From: Bradyrhizobium sp. CSA207
Lineage (GTDB): Bacteria; Pseudomonadota; Alphaproteobacteria; Rhizobiales; Xanthobacteraceae
DNA: 64,000 nucleotides
NCBI RefSeq assembly: GCF_029051685.1
Contig: NZ_JAACFT010000021.1
Span: 1-64,000, forward strand
Direction: 5' to 3'
Program-made: the position numbers and the translations under genes
The notes under the pieces: generated by a model
Databases searched by the model: none
What the model was told of the DNA's origin: nothing
Seen by the model: only the letters and a program-made list of their open reading frames with translations
Part shown: piece by piece, positions 9,983 to 19,791 of the stretch
Layout of the letters: each line of letters starts with the position of its first letter
Numbering within the stretch: position 1 is the stretch's first letter

Positions 9983-10639
9983 TCATTCTCGGACCTCGCA
10001 ACCGCGCAGAAACAGTGCTGCGCAGCGCCGAACTCGAACTTCGATTTGCGCCCGTGTAGGCAGCTTTGCGCCGCCAAAAATCCTCGCGCGCTGCGGCGCC
10101 GAAGCCAGCATACCGATTAGCATACCAGCCGCCTCATCAACATTTTCGAGCGCGATAAAGCCGCGGTCCTGTTGAACCCGTAGCCAGCCAGTCAGCGCAT
10201 TGGCGGTGCGTTGCATGCCGTTGCGATAGAATGCACGCGCGAGATCGGAAGACTGACCGGCCTCCTGCAGCACTATGCGCTGCATGGCGACAACCTCTTC
10301 ATCCAGTGTGAGATCGGCGCAGACCATCAGCACTTCACGCAACCCGGTCTCAATGTTCGAATGCTCGAGTGTGCGTAGGTTGACCTCGGTCAGGAGGCGA
10401 TCGAGACGATCGGAGACCATCCCCTCAAACAGCGCAGATTTGCTCGGGATTAGGCGGTACAAGGTCTTTGTAGACACGCCGGCGGCTCGCGCCACCATTT
10501 CCATACTCGTGGCAGCAAAACCGCTGTCGGCGAAGAGCTGCCGTGCAGCTTCATAGATAATGCCGCGGGTTTCGTCGTCCGGCCGTTGCTGAGGCCGACC
10601 GCGATCCCGCCTTTCCGGCTTGGCCCTCATCTCACCCAT
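9983..10639 (-). CDS. TetR/AcrR-family repressor, likely of the adjacent efflux genes
   Basis: About 218 residues. TetR helix-turn-helix at about 20-65 (IIYEAARQLFADSGFAATSM, then STKTLYRLIPSKSALFEGMV), followed by an all-helical ligand domain of AcrR type. The ATG at 10639 is chosen because MGEMRAKPERRDRGRPQQRP is a typical basic N-terminal arm; the frame extends upstream into the promoter. It is divergent from an EmrAB-like efflux pair with only about 118 bases between them, the classic layout of a local efflux repressor. Confidence 0.88.
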   Translation of the reverse strand: MGEMRAKPERRDRGRPQQRPDDETRGIIYEAARQLFADSGFAATSMEMVARAAGVSTKTLYRLIPSKSALFEGMVSDRLDRLLTEVNLRTLEHSNIETGLREVLMVCADLTLDEEVVAMQRIVLQEAGQSSDLARAFYRNGMQRTANALTGWLRVQQDRGFIALENVDEAAGMLIGMLASAPQRARIFGGAKLPTRAQIEVRVRRCAALFLRGCEVRE

Positions 10640-10664
10640 GCTTTTAGTTATACCTGTTATTCGG

Positions 10665-10713
10665 TTGACAGTGCCAGGATAAGCACTAATTTGGAAAATA
10701 TCAAGTTTCCTAA
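10665..10713 (+). promoter_or_regulatory. Candidate emrA promoter with overlapping TetR operator
   Basis: TTGACA at 10665-10670 and TAATTT at 10687-10692 (16-base spacing) form a plausible sigma-70 promoter reading toward emrA. An imperfect inverted repeat TTGGAAA (10691-10697) ... TTTCCTAA (10706-10713) overlaps the -10 end, where a TetR repressor would block RNA polymerase. Assignment to the divergent TetR gene is inference. Confidence 0.45.
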
Positions 10714-10757
10714 ATAGCCTGTCGCAAAGGGCGAGCAGAGGACCCGGAGCAATCGCC

Positions 10758-12029
10758 ATGAATAGCCATTCCCCCTCTTTCCCCGTCGATAGCCCGGTAT
10801 CCGCCGACGCCGCGCACGGGTTTCGCCCGGGCTCCTCCGGCCAAGCCCCCGCCGATGGCGCAATTGCCGCACCACCCGCAGGATTAAAATCCAGCCTGCG
10901 CAGGAGGCTGATGATTGGAGCGGCGTTGGCGTTGGTCAGCGGGGCCGCCTGGTACGGCTGGGATTACTGGACCGTCGGCCAGTATATGGTCTCGACCGAC
11001 GATGCCTACGTGAAAGCCGACAATACTACCGTCGCTCCCAAGGTCTCCGGCTACGTGCATCAGGTGCTCGTCGGCGATAATGAACCCGTTAAAGCAGGGC
11101 AGATCGTTGCCCGGATCGACGATCGCGACTTTAGGGTCGCGCTTGATCAGGCTGATGCCGATGTTGCGGCAGCAGACGCCGCTATCGTCAGCAAGGAGGC
11201 GCAGCTCGGCGTGCAGCAAGCGGTCATCAACGCCGCAAACGCTACCCTCGACGTCGATCGCGCGGCGCTGGCCTTCGCAGCGCAGGACAGCAAGCGCTAC
11301 ACCGATTTGGCGGCCACTGGCTCCGGAAGCGTGCAGAATGCGCAACAGGCGCAATCACGCATAGCCAGCGCGCAGGCGGTGATGGCCCGAGACGTCGCCA
11401 ACCTCACTTCGGCAGAAAAACAGGTCGATCTCCTCAAGGCGGAGATCGTGCAGGCCAACGCGGCCCGCGCACGTTCCGTCGCCCTGAGGAGGCAGGCGCA
11501 GCTAAACCTCAGCTATACCTCAATCGCGGCGCCGGTCGACGGCGTGGTCGGGAATCGGTCGCTGCGCATAGGGCAATATGTTCAGGCTGGAACGCAATTG
11601 ATGTCGGTGGTGCCAGTCGATGGCGCGTACATCGTCGCGAACTATAAGGAGACGCAGCTCCGCGGCGTGCGCAAGGGCCAGACGGTCGACGTCGAGGTCG
11701 ACATGTTTCCCGGCCAGACGGTACACGGCCATGTCGACAGCATCGCACCTGCAAGCGGCCAGGAATTCGCGCTGCTGCCGCCGGACAACGCCACCGGCAA
11801 TTTCACCAAGGTCGTGCAACGCATCGCGGTCAAGATTGTGCTTGATGGCGACAACGACGCCACCATTCAACTGCGGCCCGGCATGTCCGTGATTCCCAGC
11901 ATCGCAACGCACAGCCTGCCGCGCCAGATTTCAGCCGTAGTACCCAAAGCGGCAACCAAGGCTTTCGGAGCTTCCTGCCATGTCAAATTCAACCCCTTCA
12001 GCCTCGATCTCCGCGATTCCAACATCTAG
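10758..12029 (+). CDS. EmrA-type membrane fusion protein (HlyD family)
   Basis: 423 residues: a short cytoplasmic N-terminus, one membrane anchor at about 52-72, then the HlyD/EmrA periplasmic adaptor with a biotinyl-lipoyl-like half (VSTDDAYVKADNTTVAPKVS), a long alpha-helical hairpin (about 125-240) and the second lipoyl half with LSYTSIAAPVDGVVGNRSLR. It bridges the inner-membrane pump encoded next to an outer-membrane channel. Its last 50 bases overlap the pump gene. The final 30 residues look unusual for the family and may reflect extension of the frame into the next gene. Confidence 0.92.
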   Translation: MNSHSPSFPVDSPVSADAAHGFRPGSSGQAPADGAIAAPPAGLKSSLRRRLMIGAALALVSGAAWYGWDYWTVGQYMVSTDDAYVKADNTTVAPKVSGYVHQVLVGDNEPVKAGQIVARIDDRDFRVALDQADADVAAADAAIVSKEAQLGVQQAVINAANATLDVDRAALAFAAQDSKRYTDLAATGSGSVQNAQQAQSRIASAQAVMARDVANLTSAEKQVDLLKAEIVQANAARARSVALRRQAQLNLSYTSIAAPVDGVVGNRSLRIGQYVQAGTQLMSVVPVDGAYIVANYKETQLRGVRKGQTVDVEVDMFPGQTVHGHVDSIAPASGQEFALLPPDNATGNFTKVVQRIAVKIVLDGDNDATIQLRPGMSVIPSIATHSLPRQISAVVPKAATKAFGASCHVKFNPFSLDLRDSNI

Positions 12030-13590
12030 GCTCGCACATTCCGGTCCCGATCGCGCCACCCTGACCACATGGATTGCCGTGCTTGCCGCGATGATCGGCT
12101 CGTTTATGGCGATCCTCAACATTCAGATCACCAACGCCTCCCTCCTCAACATCGAAGGCGGCATCGGCACGGGCGTGGATAGTGGATCGTGGATCTCGAC
12201 CTCTTACCTGATAGGTGAGATCGTGGTGATCCCGCTCACTGACTATCTCAGCCGGGTGTTCTCGTTCCGCATTTATATGCTGGCCAGCGCCACTGCTTTC
12301 GCGATTTTCTCTGTCGCCTGTGCCTTCACCCACGATCTACCATCGATGATCGCGATGCGAGGTCTGCAGGGGTTTGCTGGCGGCGTACTGATTCCAATGG
12401 CCTTCACTTTGGTCTTGACCAAGCTACCAAAACCACAACAGCCGGTTGGGTTGGCGATCTTCGCGCTGTCGGTTACGTTCGCACCTGCGATCGGACCGAC
12501 CATCGGCGGTTATCTCACGGAGCATTACGGATGGCAGGCCATCTTCTTCGTCAACGTGCTGCCGACCATCGTGATGGTGACGGCGCTTGCTTTTACTTTG
12601 GAGAAGACGCCGATGGAGCTGGCTCTGCTCCGGGAAGGCGATTGGGCCGGCATCGTCACTATGGCGATCGGACTGTCTGCGCTGCAAACCGTGCTTGAAG
12701 AGGGAAACAAAGACGACTGGTTCGCTTCCCCCTTCATCCTACGCCTCGCAATCATTGCACTGGTCAGCCTCGCTGCATTCGTCTGGATCGAGCTGACCAT
12801 CGAGAAGCCACTGATCCGATTGCGTCTCCTAAAAAGCCGCAACTTCGGCTTCGGCACTATCGCGATGACGCTTCTCGGATTTGCACTGTTTGGGTCGGTC
12901 TACATCCTCCCGGCTTATCTAGGTCAAGCGCAGGGTTATAATGCCCAGCAGATTGGCTCGGTGATGGCGTGGACCGGCCTTCCCCAACTTGTTTTGATCC
13001 CGCTGGTACCGCAGTTGATGAAGCGCTTCGACACGCGATACATAGCAGTTATTGGCCTTGTGATCTTTGCGTATAGCTGCATCATGAACACCGCGCTTTC
13101 CCCCGATTACGCGGGAGACCAACTTTGGATTCCGAATATCATTCGTGCAATCGGTCAGGCCATGGTGCTTACGCCGCTGACGTCCGTTACCACCGGCGAA
13201 ATCGCCCCGCAGGACGTTGCGGCAGCCTCGGGCATAAGCAATATGCTGCGCAATCTGGGGGGAGCGATCGGCACCGCGACCTTGGCAACGGTGATTACCA
13301 AGCGCGAGCAGTTTCACTCCAATATCATCGGTCAGTCAGTCACTCTCGGCCGTGAAGAGGTCCGGAACCGCATACAGCAGATGGCCGACTACTTCATGGC
13401 TCGCGGGATGCCCGATCCTGCGGCAGCTCGTCAGCAGTCAATCCTCGCACTTGCAAAGGCCGTAAAGCACCAAGCGATGGTGATGGCATTTAGCGACACC
13501 TTCGCGGTGATCGGCGTCGTGCTGGCGCTCGCCGCAGTTGCCGTTCTCCTGACTCGGAAGGTAAGAGGTAGCAGTGTCGCCGCGCATTAG
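11980..13590 (+). CDS. EmrB/QacA-type MFS drug efflux pump (DHA2 family)
   Basis: 536 residues with about 14 predicted membrane helices, the DHA2 layout. Motifs include GSWISTSYLIGEIVVIPLTD (motif D1 region), RGLQGFAGGVLIPMAFTLVL (motif B/A region) and APAIGPTIGGYLTEHYGWQ (antiporter motif C). With the preceding EmrA-like adaptor it should export hydrophobic compounds by proton antiport. GGAG lies 9 bases before the ATG. No TolC-like channel gene is adjacent. Confidence 0.94.
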   Translation: MSNSTPSASISAIPTSRLAHSGPDRATLTTWIAVLAAMIGSFMAILNIQITNASLLNIEGGIGTGVDSGSWISTSYLIGEIVVIPLTDYLSRVFSFRIYMLASATAFAIFSVACAFTHDLPSMIAMRGLQGFAGGVLIPMAFTLVLTKLPKPQQPVGLAIFALSVTFAPAIGPTIGGYLTEHYGWQAIFFVNVLPTIVMVTALAFTLEKTPMELALLREGDWAGIVTMAIGLSALQTVLEEGNKDDWFASPFILRLAIIALVSLAAFVWIELTIEKPLIRLRLLKSRNFGFGTIAMTLLGFALFGSVYILPAYLGQAQGYNAQQIGSVMAWTGLPQLVLIPLVPQLMKRFDTRYIAVIGLVIFAYSCIMNTALSPDYAGDQLWIPNIIRAIGQAMVLTPLTSVTTGEIAPQDVAAASGISNMLRNLGGAIGTATLATVITKREQFHSNIIGQSVTLGREEVRNRIQQMADYFMARGMPDPAAARQQSILALAKAVKHQAMVMAFSDTFAVIGVVLALAAVAVLLTRKVRGSSVAAH

Positions 13591-14026
13591 CTTCCGCCGA
13601 TTATCGTTGCAACAGCCCTGCGCTCACCCTGCCGCCTAAACAATTCACGGTCCGATTCGGCTAAAATGATCAAACCAGGCCCTAAGAGCCGTTACCGGGC
13701 TCATACCCTCCATGGGCAAACCCGAAGGCCATGGACAGCCGCAGCCGCTCTCTACCTAGCTTGAATCCGATCAGACCTTCGCCGGCTCAGGCGCCGGCTG
13801 CCATCGTGTCGGCCGTGTATACCCTGACTGAAATCTGCAAGATACACGGCGTCCTTCCGCAAGCTGGTTCGCTCACTTGCTGGCCAGGCTTGCAGATCAG
13901 ACGACCAGCACAGTCGCCGACCTGCTTGCTTGGAATGTGAAGGCGAAAAGCACTCAAAGGGCGCGCGGCTGCCTGAGCGTACGCCATCGCGCCTACGCGG
14001 GGCGCTGGTCGGATGCCGTACTCAGG
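13591..14026 (+). other. Intergenic, no gene recognised
   Basis: About 435 bases between the convergent efflux and PadR genes. A small inverted repeat (GAGCC/GGGCTC near 13688-13703) lacks a T tract, so it is a weak terminator candidate. No frame resembles a known protein. Confidence 0.4.
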
Positions 14027-14557
14027 TTAGGATGTTTTCAGGATTGAAATAGCCCTCTCGCAAAGGGCGATACGCTGGGTCTCGAAGTCGATACCGGCCT
14101 CGAGCACGAGAAGACGGAGCTTTTCAGCCCGCGTCATTCTCTTTTGCGAGAAGTCCCTAGCCTCAATTTGCCGGTAAACCTTAAGTTTCTCCCGGTGTAA
14201 TCCGGCAAGTCTCTCGAGCTTTGCGATCAGGTGGGTGGGACCGATGATCGCTTCCGCCCGAAGCCGAACCATCAGCTCATCGCGAACCGGAGACGGGGCC
14301 TGCGCCTCCGCCAGCCAATGTCGCAGCTCCTTTAGACCGGCGGGCAGCACAAGATAAGTCTTCTTGCCGCCTCGCGCGCCGTCCACCAGAGAGCCTCGGA
14401 CGAAACCAGCAGCTTCGAGACGGGCCAGCTCCCGGTAGATCTGCTGATGAGTCGCTTGCCAAAAATACCCGATGGACCGGTCGAAGCGTTCGGCCAGTTC
14501 GGATCCGGAACAGGGTCGTTCGATCAATGCGGTTAGCAAGGCATGGGGCAAAGACAT
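14027..14557 (-). CDS. PadR-family transcriptional regulator
   Basis: About 176 residues. The N-terminal winged helix is typical PadR (MSLPHALLTALIERPCSGSE, then FWQATHQQIYRELARLEAAG with a basic wing) and the C-terminal domain is a helical dimerisation arm. The ATG at 14557 is taken because MSLPHALLTAL is the standard family start; about 68 more codons upstream are open but not family-like. It lies downstream of the fadJ-like and thiolase genes on the same strand, so control of that beta-oxidation set is plausible, not shown. Confidence 0.87.
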   Translation of the reverse strand: MSLPHALLTALIERPCSGSELAERFDRSIGYFWQATHQQIYRELARLEAAGFVRGSLVDGARGGKKTYLVLPAGLKELRHWLAEAQAPSPVRDELMVRLRAEAIIGPTHLIAKLERLAGLHREKLKVYRQIEARDFSQKRMTRAEKLRLLVLEAGIDFETQRIALCERAISILKTS

Positions 14558-14906
14558 CGGCGAAAGAGTCTCAATGTGGCAGTAAAGCTTCTCGCACCAC
14601 TTATGGACGAACTCAATGGCGAGGTGGCCACACTTCTCGGCCGCGATTGGCTTCAATAAGACTATACGCTCGCGATGGACGGAATGCCCGGTGGATGAAG
14701 CCCGTTTCGCAACTTGCTGCAGTCCGGGCAGAGCAAAGGCGGGAGCGGCAATCCTGGCCAAGCTGAGAGTCCCTGTTGCGCCCGGGCCAAACGTCAGCTC
14801 AGACTGGACAACGGCAGATTCGAATGGGAGTTCCGCTCTCTTGTCGCCTCAAGCGACTGCTTCCGCGCTCTCCCGCCGGAGCGAGAGGCCAGTCGCGAAT
14901 GCCTCT
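14558..14906 (-). other. Intergenic between PadR and broken fadJ
   Basis: About 350 bases. Open frames on both strands are present but have no family resemblance. No terminator with a T tract was seen after the fadJ stop at 14907. Confidence 0.4.
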
Positions 14907-17123
14907 TTATGCCGCAGCCGCTTTCTTTGGCGCAAAGCGGCCGTAGAACGTTTCTCCCTTCGTCGCCATCTCCTCCAGCAACTTCGGCGGGGTGAAGCGC
15001 GAGCCGTATTTCGCCTCTAACTTGTGACAGAGCTCGACGAACTTCTTGGGGCCCATGAAGTCGATGTAGGACAGCGTGCCGCCAGTGAACGGCGCAAACC
15101 CGAAGCCGAGGATCGAGCCGACATCCGCCTCGCGCGGATCGGTGATGACGTGATCCTCGACCGTGCGCGCGGCTTCCACCGCCTATACTACAAGGAAGCG
15201 CTGCTTCAGTTCCTCGACATCGAGCGTATCGGGATCGCGATGCCTGGATTGTAGCGAAACCAGCTCCGGCCAAAGCCGCTTCTGACCCTTGCCCTTCTCG
15301 GGGTATTCGTAAAACCCCTTGCCGTTCTTGCGGCCGAGGCGTCCTCGCTTCTCGACCATCTCCACGAGCAGCGCCTTGTCATCTGGATCGACCGCCTGCG
15401 GGCCAATGTCCGCTTCGGTGGCTCTCAGAATTTTCAGCGACAGATCGATGGCGATTTCGTCGTTGAGTGACAGCGGTCCGACCGGCATGCCGGCCATCCT
15501 GCCGACGTTCTCGATCATCGCCGGCGGGATGCCCTCCTTAAACATCTCATAGCCCTCCGAGATGTAGCGCTGCACGCAGCGGTTGGCAAAAAAGCCGCGC
15601 GAATCATTAACGACAATCGGCGTCTTGCCGATCTGGCGCACGTAGTCGAGCGCGGTGGCCAATGCCACATCGCCGGTGTTCTTGCCCACAATGATTTCCA
15701 CCAGCAACATCTTCTCGACCGGCGAGAAGAAGTGGATGCCGATGAACTTCGACTGGTCCTTCCACTCCTCCGCCAGCGAATTGATCGGCAGCGTCGACGT
15801 GTTCGATGCGAAGATCGCGCCCTCGCCCATTAGCGGCTGTGCCTTGGCGTAGGTTTCTGCCTTCACCCTGCGGTCCTCGAACACAGCCTCGATGACGAGA
15901 TCGCAATCGCTGATCCTCTCGTAATCTGGTGTCGCAGTGATGCGTCCTAGGATCGCGTCGCCCCTGCCCTGCGCCATGCGTCCTTTTGAGACGAGCGCAT
16001 CAACCGCGGCCTTGGCGTAGCCCTTGCCCTTGTCAGCACTGCCCTGATCGCGATCGATCAAGATCACATCGATGCCGGATTGTGCTGACACGAATCCGAT
16101 GCTGGCGCCCATAAAACCCGCACCGATCACGGCCAACTTCTTGACCTTTGCGGGCGGCACGTTCTGCGGACGGCGCGCCCCCTTGTTCAACTCCTGCATC
16201 GAGACGAACAGAGACCTGATCATCGCCGCCGCTTCCTTTGAGCGCAGGATCTTGGAAAAATAGCGCGACTCCACGCGCAGCGCAGCGTCCATCGGCAGTT
16301 GCAGGCCTTCGTAGACACACTGCACGATCGCGAGGGCCGCAGGATAGTTGCCGTAGGTCTCGCGGCGCAGGAACGCATTCGCCGCTGGGAAGAACTGCGA
16401 ACCCACTTTCGAGTAGACCGCATCGCCGGGCAACTCGAAGCCCTTTTCGTCCCATCGCGCAACGGCCTTGCCGCCGGCCTTGATCCATTCCTTCGCCGTA
16501 TTGATCAGATCGGCTGCCGGAACAATCGCGTCGACGATGCCGAGCGCCTTGGCCTTCTCGAGATCTATGGCGTCGCCCTTGAGCAACATCTGCATCGCTT
16601 CCATCGGCGGCATCATGCGGGGAAGACGCTGCGTGCCGCCGCCGCCGGGAAACAGACCGACCTTGATCTCCGGCAGACCTAAGCGTGTTTTAGGATTGTC
16701 GGACGCAACTCGATAGTGACAGGCCAGCGTCAATTCAAACGCGCCGCCGAGTACCAAGCCGTTGATCGCTGCGACCCACGGTTTTCCCGACTTCTCGATC
16801 TTGCGTAGAATTTGCGAGAGCCTGAAGACTTCGTCGAACACATACTTATTGGCGGCTTCCTCGCCCTCGGTCTTGAGGATCTCCACGTGTTTTCGGTTTA
16901 TGTCCCCTAGCATGGTGAGGTCCGCGCCGCCGGAAAAGGCTTCCTTGCCCGACGTGATGACCACGCCTCTGATGGCGGCATCCTTGGCAGTCGCTTCGAC
17001 GATGGCGGCCAATTCGGTCCCGGTGGTCTCATCCAGCACGTTCATCGACTTGCCCGGGATGTCCCACGTCACCAGCGCAATGCCGTCCGCGTCGGTCTCG
17101 ATCTTGAAATTCCTGTAGGACAT
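14907..17123 (-). pseudogene. fadJ: FadJ-like enoyl-CoA hydratase / 3-hydroxyacyl-CoA dehydrogenase, interrupted by in-frame amber stop
   Basis: Read through, the frame encodes 738 residues, the normal length for this bifunctional beta-oxidation enzyme. Residues 1-190 are a crotonase domain (SGKEAFSGGADL; GLVLGGAFELTLACHYR), the dehydrogenase Rossmann fold begins near 330 (AVIGAGFMGAS), and the C-terminal dehydrogenase domains follow. A TAG at 15183-15185 ends the protein after ELKQRFLVV (residue 646), yet the same frame continues with A-V-E-A-A-R-T-V-E-D-H-V to a normal C-terminus at 14907. Homologues I recall have Q here, so CAG to TAG is the likely single change. The truncated product would lack most of the last domain. 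A sequencing error or amber readthrough is not excluded. Confidence 0.85.
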
Positions 17124-17216
17124 AAGATAGTTCCTCGGTGCCAGCTGCCATCAGGAGCGAGACACGTCACCCCACCCCTGGCTCGCTCAGTTCTCGACGT
17201 GGAAGGAGAGACTTAA

Positions 17217-18425
17217 TTAAACCCGTTCGATGATCGTCGCGGTTCCCATGCCGCCGCCGATGCACAACGTGACAAGCGCGGTCGACTTGTTGGTTCGCTC
17301 CAGTTCGTCAAGCACCGTGCCCAGGATCATCGCGCCGGTCGCGCCGAGCGGATGCCCCATCGCGATCGCACCGCCGTTGACGTTGATCTTTTCGTTGTCG
17401 ATTTCGAACGCCTGGATGAAGCGCAGCACCACCGAGGCAAACGCCTCGTTGAGCTCGAACAGATCGATATCAGAGAGTTTCATGCCGGAGCGTTCCAGCA
17501 CCTTCCTGGTCACGTCGACTGGACCGGTCAGCATCATCGCAGGCTCGGAGCCGATATTGGCGAACGCGCGGATCTTCGCCCGCGCCCTCAGGCCCCGCTC
17601 CTTGCCCGCTGCCTCGCTACCTAGCAGGACAGCGCCGGCACCATCGACGATCCCTGAGGAGTTGCCGGCGTGATGCACGTAGTTCACAACCTCGATTTCC
17701 GGATGTGACTGCACGGCGACTGCATCAAAGCCGCCCATTGCGGCCATCGTTGCGAACGACGCCTGCAGCTGGCCGAGCGACTGCATTGTCGTCGACGGAC
17801 GCATGTGCTCATCCTTATCGAGAATGGTGATACCGTTGATGTCCTTCACCGGCACCACTGATTTATTGAAGCGGCCTTCGTCCCAGGCTCTGGCAGCGCG
17901 CCGCTGGCTCTGCACTGCGTACGCATCGACATTCTCACGCGAGAAGCCGTACTTGGTGGCGATCAGATCCGCCGCCACGCCCTGCGGCATGAAGTAGCTC
18001 GGCAGCGCCATGGACGGGTCCATCGGCCAGGCGGCGCCCGACGACAGGATACCGACCCGGCTCATGGATTCCGCGCCGCCGCCGATGGTGAGTTTGTGCT
18101 GTCCCGACATAACCTGCGCGGCGGCGAAATTCACAGCATCAAGACCCGAGGCGCAGAAGCGGTTGATCTGCACGCCCGGCACCGACGTGGCGAAACCTGC
18201 GTTCAACGCGGCGAACCGCGCAATGTCACCGCCAGCCTCGCCGACCGGATCGACGACACCAAGCACCACGTCGTCGATGCTGTCGGCTTCGAGGTTATTA
18301 CGTTCCCTCAAAGCCTTCAGCGGGGCGGTGGCCAGCGCCAGCGCGGTGACCTCATGAAGCGAACCGTCGGATTTGCCCTTGCCGCGCGGGGTGCGGACAT
18401 GATCGTAAATAAATGCCTCAGGCAT
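17217..18425 (-). CDS. fadA: Acetyl-CoA acyltransferase (thiolase)
   Basis: 402 residues, a thiolase that cleaves 3-ketoacyl-CoA in beta-oxidation. The nucleophile is Cys91 in NRFCASGLDAVNF; GHPLGATGAM carries the catalytic His; the C-terminal LCIGGGMGTA contains the second Cys. AAGGAGAG lies just before the ATG. The next gene on the strand, 93 bases on, is the fadJ-like gene, so the two form a beta-oxidation operon. An 8-bp inverted repeat (TCCTTCTC/GAGAAGGA) sits just upstream at about 18443-18462. Confidence 0.94.
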   Translation of the reverse strand: MPEAFIYDHVRTPRGKGKSDGSLHEVTALALATAPLKALRERNNLEADSIDDVVLGVVDPVGEAGGDIARFAALNAGFATSVPGVQINRFCASGLDAVNFAAAQVMSGQHKLTIGGGAESMSRVGILSSGAAWPMDPSMALPSYFMPQGVAADLIATKYGFSRENVDAYAVQSQRRAARAWDEGRFNKSVVPVKDINGITILDKDEHMRPSTTMQSLGQLQASFATMAAMGGFDAVAVQSHPEIEVVNYVHHAGNSSGIVDGAGAVLLGSEAAGKERGLRARAKIRAFANIGSEPAMMLTGPVDVTRKVLERSGMKLSDIDLFELNEAFASVVLRFIQAFEIDNEKINVNGGAIAMGHPLGATGAMILGTVLDELERTNKSTALVTLCIGGGMGTATIIERV

Positions 18426-18560
18426 TGGTCTCTCCTTCTTTATCCTTCTCCACCGTGAGAGAAGGAGATATCGTCAGGGCACTTCTCGAGGTCATCACTT
18501 CATGATTGTGTCGATAGCCCGTTAGACCCGATGGTGTCCCGCTGCTCTTCCGACTACCCG

Positions 18561-19277
18561 CTAACGAGTACGGTCGCGCTTTGGCGTAAGCACATGGTCG
18601 AAATCTCCAAGCGCGGGGAACTTAAGGGTGGGCTGTCGGTCGAGTTCACGCACATAGACGCGCAGATCCTTCAGCTGCGTCTGCCTCTCGTGGTCCGTAA
18701 CGTATGGAACATGATAGGCGACAAATGGCTTGTGTACGGTTAGCCCGACATAGCCCAATGTCCCCTGAAAGAAATGACGCATCATCCCGGTGTCGAGTTC
18801 TCCGTGAAGGGCGTCTGGTCCGAACATATTTTGGCGCCCACCGAGAGACATCGCCGTAAATGTTCTCTTACCCTTGAGACCACCCAGGTCGTAAAACCGT
18901 TTGCCGCCATGCATCGGGCCGGAGAGCAAGACACGGTCGATCCAGCCTTTAAGAATTGCCGGAACGCTGAACCAGAATATTGGAAAAGTGAAGACGATGA
19001 GGTCCGCCGTCAGTACATTCTCTACTTCGCGGGCAATATCGGGAGCCAGCGTCGAAGCAGTGTAGCCATGCCGTTGTTCGAGCGTGTATACCAAGTAATC
19101 GGGTCGGCTTCTTGAAGTGAAATCGTCCCCGGAGAGAACTGGGTTGAAACCGTCGTGATAGAGATCGCAACTGGTGACACTCGCACCTGCAGCCATCAGT
19201 TCGTCGACAACAACATCGCGCATCGCGCTCACAAAGGACTTCGGCTCAGGGTGCGCATGGACCAGATGAACACGCAT
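18561..19277 (-). CDS. NAD(P)H:quinone oxidoreductase, flavodoxin fold (NQO/KefF family)
   Basis: 238 residues. The N-terminal HAHPEPKSFVSAMRD and the FTFPIFWFSVPAILKGWIDR segment (about 97-116) are the FMN/FAD-binding signatures of the NQO1/MdaB/KefF family, and GPDALHGELD continues the conserved core. It likely reduces quinones or other electrophiles by two electrons. The last gene of a three-gene operon: the ATG is one base past the stop of the NTF2-like gene. Confidence 0.9.
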   Translation of the reverse strand: MRVHLVHAHPEPKSFVSAMRDVVVDELMAAGASVTSCDLYHDGFNPVLSGDDFTSRSRPDYLVYTLEQRHGYTASTLAPDIAREVENVLTADLIVFTFPIFWFSVPAILKGWIDRVLLSGPMHGGKRFYDLGGLKGKRTFTAMSLGGRQNMFGPDALHGELDTGMMRHFFQGTLGYVGLTVHKPFVAYHVPYVTDHERQTQLKDLRVYVRELDRQPTLKFPALGDFDHVLTPKRDRTR

Positions 19278-19278
19278 C

Positions 19279-19716
19279 TCATTTTACCTCGCTTGCAGCG
19301 GTAATCGCACCGGAGACGCGCTTCGCCATTTCCGCGGCAAGCGCCTGCGCTGCATTGAGCGGCCGCATCATCGCTTCGAACTCGACGATCTTGCCGTCGT
19401 CGTCAAAGCGAATGAACTCGATCCCCTTGGCCATCTTGCCGCCAACCTTGGCGCTGAACTCGAGAACAACATTCCGGCCATCGGCAGTCGTGGCTTGACG
19501 ATGGTAGTTGATATCCTCGAAAATCTGGACCGCGTTGCTCATGGCGAGAACCAAGGCTTCGACGCTGTGGTCGGAATTGAATGCGATCGGCGAGCGGTAG
19601 ACGACTTCAGGATGAGTGATCGAGCGAAGGTCGCCAAGATCTTTCCTTGCGATCATAGCGTGCCACTTCTCCAGAGATGCTACGGCGGCCGGGTGAAGAT
19701 GGGGCAGTCCAATCAT
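19279..19716 (-). CDS. NTF2-like (SnoaL-type) small protein
   Basis: 145 residues with the cone-shaped NTF2/SnoaL fold pattern: an N-terminal helix pair (LEKWHAMIARKDLGDLRSIT), HPEVVYRSP, and beta strands ending in GIEFIRFDDDGKIVEFEAMM and RPLNAAQALAAEM. Members bind or isomerise small hydrophobic compounds; no catalytic residues can be assigned. Placed between an SDR and a quinone reductase, it may handle a substrate of theirs. Confidence 0.85.
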   Translation of the reverse strand: MIGLPHLHPAAVASLEKWHAMIARKDLGDLRSITHPEVVYRSPIAFNSDHSVEALVLAMSNAVQIFEDINYHRQATTADGRNVVLEFSAKVGGKMAKGIEFIRFDDDGKIVEFEAMMRPLNAAQALAAEMAKRVSGAITAASEVK

Positions 19717-19791
19717 TGCGACTTCCTCGCCTTTGGAATTCCCGATTGCGTGCTCAGAGGGTGATGGCGCGCTTCGCGTCGAGTTCGACCG

